Source of the DNA: Metapseudomonas boanensis
Lineage (GTDB): Bacteria; Pseudomonadota; Gammaproteobacteria; Pseudomonadales; Pseudomonadaceae
DNA length: 64,000 nt
NCBI RefSeq assembly: GCF_018704125.1
Contig: NZ_JAGTIS010000005.1
Span: 186,001-250,000, forward strand
Reading direction: 5' to 3'
Position numbers and translations under genes: made by a program. Positions 60,827 through 64,000 of the stretch are shown here, piece by piece (position 1 is the stretch's first letter; every line of letters starts with the position of its first letter). The notes beneath the pieces were generated by a model. That model did not search any database and was not told where the DNA came from. It worked only from the letters and a program-made list of their open reading frames with translations.

Positions 60827-62055
60827 CGGCTCAGGATCGCTTTGCAAAGGAATGGGAAGGCGCGACACCGGTCACCAAACCGGAAGCCCTCAAACCCGCA
60901 TGGCGCGCCGAGTTGACTCCGGCCGCGTCCATCGTCCCGGTACCGATCCGCTGGCTATGGCCCGGCTGGATCGCCCGGGGCAAGTTGACCGTCTTGGCGG
61001 GCGCCGGCGGCAGCGGCAAGACCACCCTGGCCATGGGGCTGATTGGCACCCTCACCAGCGGCGGCCGCTGGCCGGATGGCGAGATCTGCCACGAGCCCGC
61101 TAATGCCCTGATCTGGTCGTCGGAGGACGACCCGGCGGACACGCTGATCCCGCGCCTGATGGCTGCAGGGGCGAACCTGGAGCGTGTGCACATCATCCAG
61201 GGCCGTGTGAATGTCCTGGGCGAGCGTGAACCCTTCGACCCGGCTACGGACTTCGACCTGCTGCGCGAAGCCGTGGACTCGATTGGCGGGGCCTCCCTGC
61301 TGCTGCTCGACCCCGTGGTCAACGTGGTGAAGGGCGACATGCATCGGGCCAACGATGTCCGCCGAGCGCTCCAGGCCGTGGTGGATTTCGCCGAGGCACA
61401 CTGGTGCGCGGTGCTGGGCATCAGCCACTTCAGCAAGGGCAGCGGCGGTGCCTCTCCAGCTGATCGGGTGATCGGCAGCCAGGCATTCGGGGCCCTCGCC
61501 CGCGCCGTGCTGGTGGCTGCCAAACAGGAAGACTCGGACGTTCGCGTCCTGGCTCGCGCCAAGTCGAACATCAGCGACGATCAGGGTGGCGTCGGCTACC
61601 TGGTGGAACCCTGCACCGTCGGGGATGGGCTGGAGACGACCCGCGTTCTGTGGGGCGACCGCATCGAGGGCAGCGCCCGCGACATCCTGGCCGATGTCGA
61701 GAGCACAGGCGACGACGACCAGCGCACCGAACTGGAGGAGGCCTGCGACTTCCTGCGCGACACCCTCAAACACGGCCCCGTACCTACCAAGCAGATCAAA
61801 GCGGAAGCGAATGATGCCGGTCTGTCATGGGCAACGGTACGCCGCGCACAGAAGGTAATTGGGGCTATCGCCGTCAAGGAAGGTGGCCGTCTCGGCGACG
61901 AGAAACAGCAGTGGGTTTGGCGGCTCGTCGCAGAAGGTGCTCAACAAATGCAGAAGGTGCTCACAGAAAAGAGTGAGCACCTTCTGGAAAACGTGAGCAC
62001 CTTCTGCAAAGCCCCGCCGCCCGCCTTCGACGATTCGGACATGGAGGGCTTCTGA
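60823..62055 (+). CDS. RepA-like AAA ATPase (putative replicative helicase)
   Basis: The 410-residue protein has a RecA-like core of the AAA_25/RepA class: Walker A AGAGGSGKTTLA (G60-T67 region), SSEDDPADTLIPRLMAAG, Walker B LLLLDPVV (D163), HFSKGSGGASPADRVIGSQAFGALARAVL. This is the hexameric helicase type of plasmid RSF1010 RepA and of phage elements. A winged-helix-like region (PVPTKQIKAEANDAGLSWATVRRAQKVIG) follows. The C-terminal tail (about 370-395) is encoded by a fourfold repeat. It overlaps both neighbours. Confidence 0.88.
   Translation: MTAQDRFAKEWEGATPVTKPEALKPAWRAELTPAASIVPVPIRWLWPGWIARGKLTVLAGAGGSGKTTLAMGLIGTLTSGGRWPDGEICHEPANALIWSSEDDPADTLIPRLMAAGANLERVHIIQGRVNVLGEREPFDPATDFDLLREAVDSIGGASLLLLDPVVNVVKGDMHRANDVRRALQAVVDFAEAHWCAVLGISHFSKGSGGASPADRVIGSQAFGALARAVLVAAKQEDSDVRVLARAKSNISDDQGGVGYLVEPCTVGDGLETTRVLWGDRIEGSARDILADVESTGDDDQRTELEEACDFLRDTLKHGPVPTKQIKAEANDAGLSWATVRRAQKVIGAIAVKEGGRLGDEKQQWVWRLVAEGAQQMQKVLTEKSEHLLENVSTFCKAPPPAFDDSDMEGF
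61930..62007. repeat. Fourfold iteron-like array in the ATPase gene
   Basis: GCAGAAGGTGCTCA(C) occurs directly at 61930-61943 and 61950-61964, and its complement GTGAGCACCTTCTG(C) at 61973-61986 and 61993-62007. Start-to-start spacing within each pair is 20 bp, and the two pairs are inverted about a centre near 61968. Central arms can form a 14-bp perfect hairpin. It lies within the coding sequence of the ATPase C-terminal tail. Confidence 0.92.
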
Positions 62056-62354
62056 TGGCCGCCCTCGACTACCTCACAGAACACGGGTTTTCCGCCCGTG
62101 TGTCCGGCAAGCGGCTGGTGATCTCCCCAGCCAGCCGTCTGACCGAAGACGTGCGCAAGTACATCAAGGCCCACCGCCTAGAGTTGTTGGCGGAACTGGC
62201 GGCCAACGATGGCCAGGAGCGCCGCAGCAACTGGCAAATCACCCGCGGGGGCAAAGTCCTCTGCGTGATGATCGGTGAACCCATGACCCGCACCGAAGCC
62301 CTGGACGCCGCTCGCTGGCGCTGGCCGGACGCGGACCTAGCCCCCGATCAGTAA
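62055..62354 (+). CDS. Small protein resembling a TubC N-terminal docking domain
   Basis: 99 residues. The first 50 (LDYLTEHGFSARVSGKRLVISPASRLTEDVRKYIKAHRLELLAELAAN) follow the pattern of TubC-type docking domains, helix-strand-strand-helix, often seen in small mobile-element proteins. The C-terminal half (SNWQITRGGKVLCVMIGEPMTRTEALDAARWRWPDADL) is a second small region. Its ATG overlaps the ATPase stop (TGATG). Function unknown; a protein-protein adaptor in the replication module is a guess. Confidence 0.72.
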   Translation: MAALDYLTEHGFSARVSGKRLVISPASRLTEDVRKYIKAHRLELLAELAANDGQERRSNWQITRGGKVLCVMIGEPMTRTEALDAARWRWPDADLAPDQ

Positions 62355-62388
62355 CTGCACTTATGCAACCCGAGAAAGGAGAAACACC

Positions 62389-62619
62389 ATGAGCACACAG
62401 CAAATACTTGGCGGCAACGCTCTCGCCCCAGGGCAAACCGCTGGGCAAATAGTCGCCTCGATCGTTGGTGCCGCAATCGGCGGCGCAGTCGGCGGCCCGG
62501 CCGGCGCATTCACTGGCTACCAGGTCGGCGCCGAGATCGCGGGTGATCTGGATCCGGCACCCAATCAGCAGGACCGCGGCCCCGTCTCCAAGCATCTGAG
62601 CGAGGGCGACCAGGCATGA
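62389..62619 (+). CDS. Glycine-zipper small protein
   Basis: 76 residues with a glycine-zipper-like core (GQIVASIVGAAIGGAVGGPAGAFTGYQVGAEIAG), which usually inserts in or associates with membranes, followed by a polar tail. A strong AAAGGAG lies upstream of the ATG, and the stop overlaps the next start (ATGA). No signal peptide is evident. Role unknown. Confidence 0.7.
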   Translation: MSTQQILGGNALAPGQTAGQIVASIVGAAIGGAVGGPAGAFTGYQVGAEIAGDLDPAPNQQDRGPVSKHLSEGDQA

Positions 62620-63233
62620 GCATTCTCAATGTCTTCGTCACGCCCGAGGCGGGACTGATTGGGGTCGATACCGAGAGCACCCTGCCAGACGGGACGATCC
62701 AAGAGTTCGGCAAGATGATCGTGGCCCCTGCAGCTGGTGCGGTCGTCGCCTTCCGCGGCACGGACTACGTGGTGATGGCCGCCAGCAACTCCATCGTTTG
62801 CTTTGGTGGCTCGCTGGAGGCAATGGCGGAAGCACTGCCCGACCATCTCAGGCGATCTGTCGACTTCTGCCGAGAGCATTACCAGGCGCCAGAGGAAGCC
62901 CTGGGCCTGGAATTGGCCCTTGTCGGCTATTCGCAGGTTGAGGGGTGCGTGGTCGGCCATCTGTTCAGACGGGCAATCGGCAGCGAAGAGATTCAGGTCG
63001 ACCGCATCCCTATCCGGTACCGGGCGCCGTTCTGGGATGACTTGCCGAACGATATCCCGGCTGATCGTCCCGGGATGATGACCCTGGCCCAACACCAGAG
63101 CCGCTTGGCGCGTGAGCGGATGCCTGAACTCGCCGCTGGTGGTCGCTTCCTCATCGCCGAGGTGCGCCGGGACAGCATCACCATCGAGAAGGCTTTCGAC
63201 TTCCCGCCGCGCCAGCAGGAGATCACGCCATGA
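62616..63233 (+). CDS. Uncharacterised element protein, possible Ntn-hydrolase-like fold
   Basis: 205 residues. The N-terminal part is strand-rich (LNVFVTPEAGLIGVDTES; GKMIVAPAAGAVVAFRGTDYVVMAASNSIVCFGGSLEAMAEALPDHL), a pattern that recalls proteasome-like or Ntn-hydrolase proteins tracking a stored polypeptide, but no catalytic N-terminal nucleophile is certain. The C-terminal region (GMMTLAQHQSRLARERMPELAAGGRFLIAEVRRDSITIEKAF) fits that fold. The assignment is weak. Coupled to both neighbours by 4-bp overlaps. Confidence 0.6.
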   Translation: MSILNVFVTPEAGLIGVDTESTLPDGTIQEFGKMIVAPAAGAVVAFRGTDYVVMAASNSIVCFGGSLEAMAEALPDHLRRSVDFCREHYQAPEEALGLELALVGYSQVEGCVVGHLFRRAIGSEEIQVDRIPIRYRAPFWDDLPNDIPADRPGMMTLAQHQSRLARERMPELAAGGRFLIAEVRRDSITIEKAFDFPPRQQEITP

Positions 63234-63553
63234 TCAGCGCGCTGATTGCCGGCCGTCTGGTGAAAGAGGCCCACATCACCAGCAATGGCGCCTGCGAGGC
63301 TACCGTCTGCACCTTCGACGATGAGCGCTCGGTGCGGCTCACCTGCCGCCGCAAGGCCCTCTCCGAGCAGCTGCTCGCCCTGCCCTTCGGCTCTCCCATT
63401 TCTGTCTCCGGCCTGCTGCGTGTGGTGCCGGTGCTGAACGACAAGGGCGAACCCCGCGCCTACCTCACTCTGGAGGTGAGCGCGATCTTGACTCAACCCC
63501 AACCTCAGGGCCTGATGGCCCGTCTGTTCAAGCAAGGAGCTAACCATGGCTGA
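63230..63553 (+). CDS. Single-stranded DNA-binding-like OB-fold protein
   Basis: 107 residues with the OB-fold pattern of element-borne SSB-like proteins: ISALIAGRLVKEAHITSNGACEATVCTF, RSVRLTCRRKALSEQLLALPFGSPISVSGLLRVVPVLNDKGEPRAYLTLEVSAIL. Following the primase zinc finger and RepA-like ATPase, it completes a plausible replication set. It overlaps the next gene by 8 bp. The family call is by pattern, not by a search. Confidence 0.68.
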   Translation: MISALIAGRLVKEAHITSNGACEATVCTFDDERSVRLTCRRKALSEQLLALPFGSPISVSGLLRVVPVLNDKGEPRAYLTLEVSAILTQPQPQGLMARLFKQGANHG

Positions 63554-64000
63554 TCCGACCTATGAAGAACTCTCTTCCGAAAACGCGCGGCTGCGTCAGA
63601 AGAACGCTGAACTGCTGGACGAACTGAAGAAGGCGCGAGGTCGACTCAAGGAGCTGGAGGCCGCCCAGCCCGAAGGGCTCAGCGAGCTGGAGACCCTGCG
63701 CGCCGAAGTACTGGACCTTAAGTTGCACAAGCCCGTCGCCGCGATGCTGAAAGGCGTGCTGGTCAGTCCGAAGTACTCTGCGCAGGAGCTGGCCGAGCAC
63801 TACAAGTTCGAGCTGAACGAGGCCGGCGAGATCGAGATGCGCGATCTGGAGGGAAACCCGGTCACTGTCGCCGAGAAGGTGGACGGGAAAGAAGTCACCC
63901 GTTCGGTACGCTTCGAGGAGATGGACATCTGGCGTTACCTGGTGAACACCGGCAACTTCAACCACATCATCCGGGGCAGTCGTGCTTCCGGTAGCGGTGC
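63546..64000 (+). CDS. Coiled-coil element protein, cut by the window edge
   Basis: The ATG at 63546 overlaps the previous stop by 8 bp and the frame is open to the end of the window (151 residues seen). The first 55 residues form a coiled coil (YEELSSENARLRQKNAELLDELKKARGRLKELEA). A mixed region follows with HYKFELNEAGEIEMRDLEGNPVTVAEKVDGKEVTRSVRFEEMDIWRYLVNTGNFNHIIRGSRASGSG. No family recognised. The 3' end and any later genes are outside. Confidence 0.8.
   Translation, partial: MADPTYEELSSENARLRQKNAELLDELKKARGRLKELEAAQPEGLSELETLRAEVLDLKLHKPVAAMLKGVLVSPKYSAQELAEHYKFELNEAGEIEMRDLEGNPVTVAEKVDGKEVTRSVRFEEMDIWRYLVNTGNFNHIIRGSRASGSG

Overview
The window reads as a chromosome segment of a Pseudomonas species from the P. 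aeruginosa side of the genus. It is GC-rich and codes densely on both strands. Its gene order nadB / algU-mucA-mucB-mucD / lepA-lepB / rnc-era-recO-pdxJ, next to a TctDE-OpdH-TctCBA block and a valine-catabolism block, matches my recollection of PAO1 PA0743-PA0773. This is recognition from memory, not a database search.

Layout. 1-6.6 kb (minus strand): lepA-lepB-DUF4845-rnc-era-recO-pdxJ, a tightly packed housekeeping operon (signal peptidase, EF4, RNase III, Era, RecO, vitamin B6). 6.7-10.6 kb: the AlgU (sigma-22) envelope-stress locus, with a good AlgU-type promoter, no mucC, and a strong terminator between mucB and mucD. 10.9-15.9 kb: nadB, the SdhE/YgfX pair, ygfZ, an HDOD protein and a periplasmic binding protein. 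15.9-23.5 kb: a tricarboxylate uptake system (TctE/TctD sensor-regulator, OpdH-type porin, TctC-TctB-TctA, and a coupled AbrB-family membrane protein). 23.6-26.2 kb: a lipoprotein, ung and a degenerate HDOD protein. 26.3-33.0 kb: an AraC-type regulator divergent from a complete isobutyryl-CoA-to-propionyl-CoA (valine) pathway that includes a DspI-like enoyl-CoA hydratase. 33-38 kb: small hypothetical genes, a tyrosine-rich lipoprotein, a DUF2157 pair and a diguanylate cyclase. 38-43 kb: modB-modC behind a ModE-like operator but without modA, then a PuuB/PuuA-like polyamine pair. 43.4-53.6 kb: a PAS kinase/FixJ-type regulator divergent from an acyl-CoA synthetase, a DUF485 plus solute:sodium symporter pair, a 590-residue acyl-CoA dehydrogenase and a second OprD-type porin, which look like a carboxylic-acid uptake and activation module. 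53.7-57 kb: phosphatidylcholine synthase, a CWC protein, an RsuA-type pseudouridine synthase and PhaG.

At 57,051 a tRNA-Gly(CCC) gene is followed at once by a P4-type integrase. From there to the right edge the window is an integrated element (P4-like satellite or phage-related island) whose far end lies outside. Its genes are almost all translationally coupled: AlpA-like regulator, small ORFs, primase zinc-finger protein, RepA-like AAA ATPase, a TubC-docking-like small protein, a glycine-zipper protein, an unknown protein, an SSB-like OB-fold protein and a coiled-coil protein cut by the window edge.

The most unusual signals are in this element: (i) a leader region with a terminator and three mutually complementary segments arranged like seqA/seqB/seqC of the P4 RNA-immunity locus; (ii) four copies of a 14-15 bp word at 20-bp spacing, two direct and two inverted, inside the 3' end of the ATPase gene, resembling an iteron array; (iii) a multi-hairpin candidate RNA ending in a strong intrinsic terminator between the integrase and alpA. 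In the core chromosome, two families of short palindromic repeats sit at many transcription-unit boundaries.
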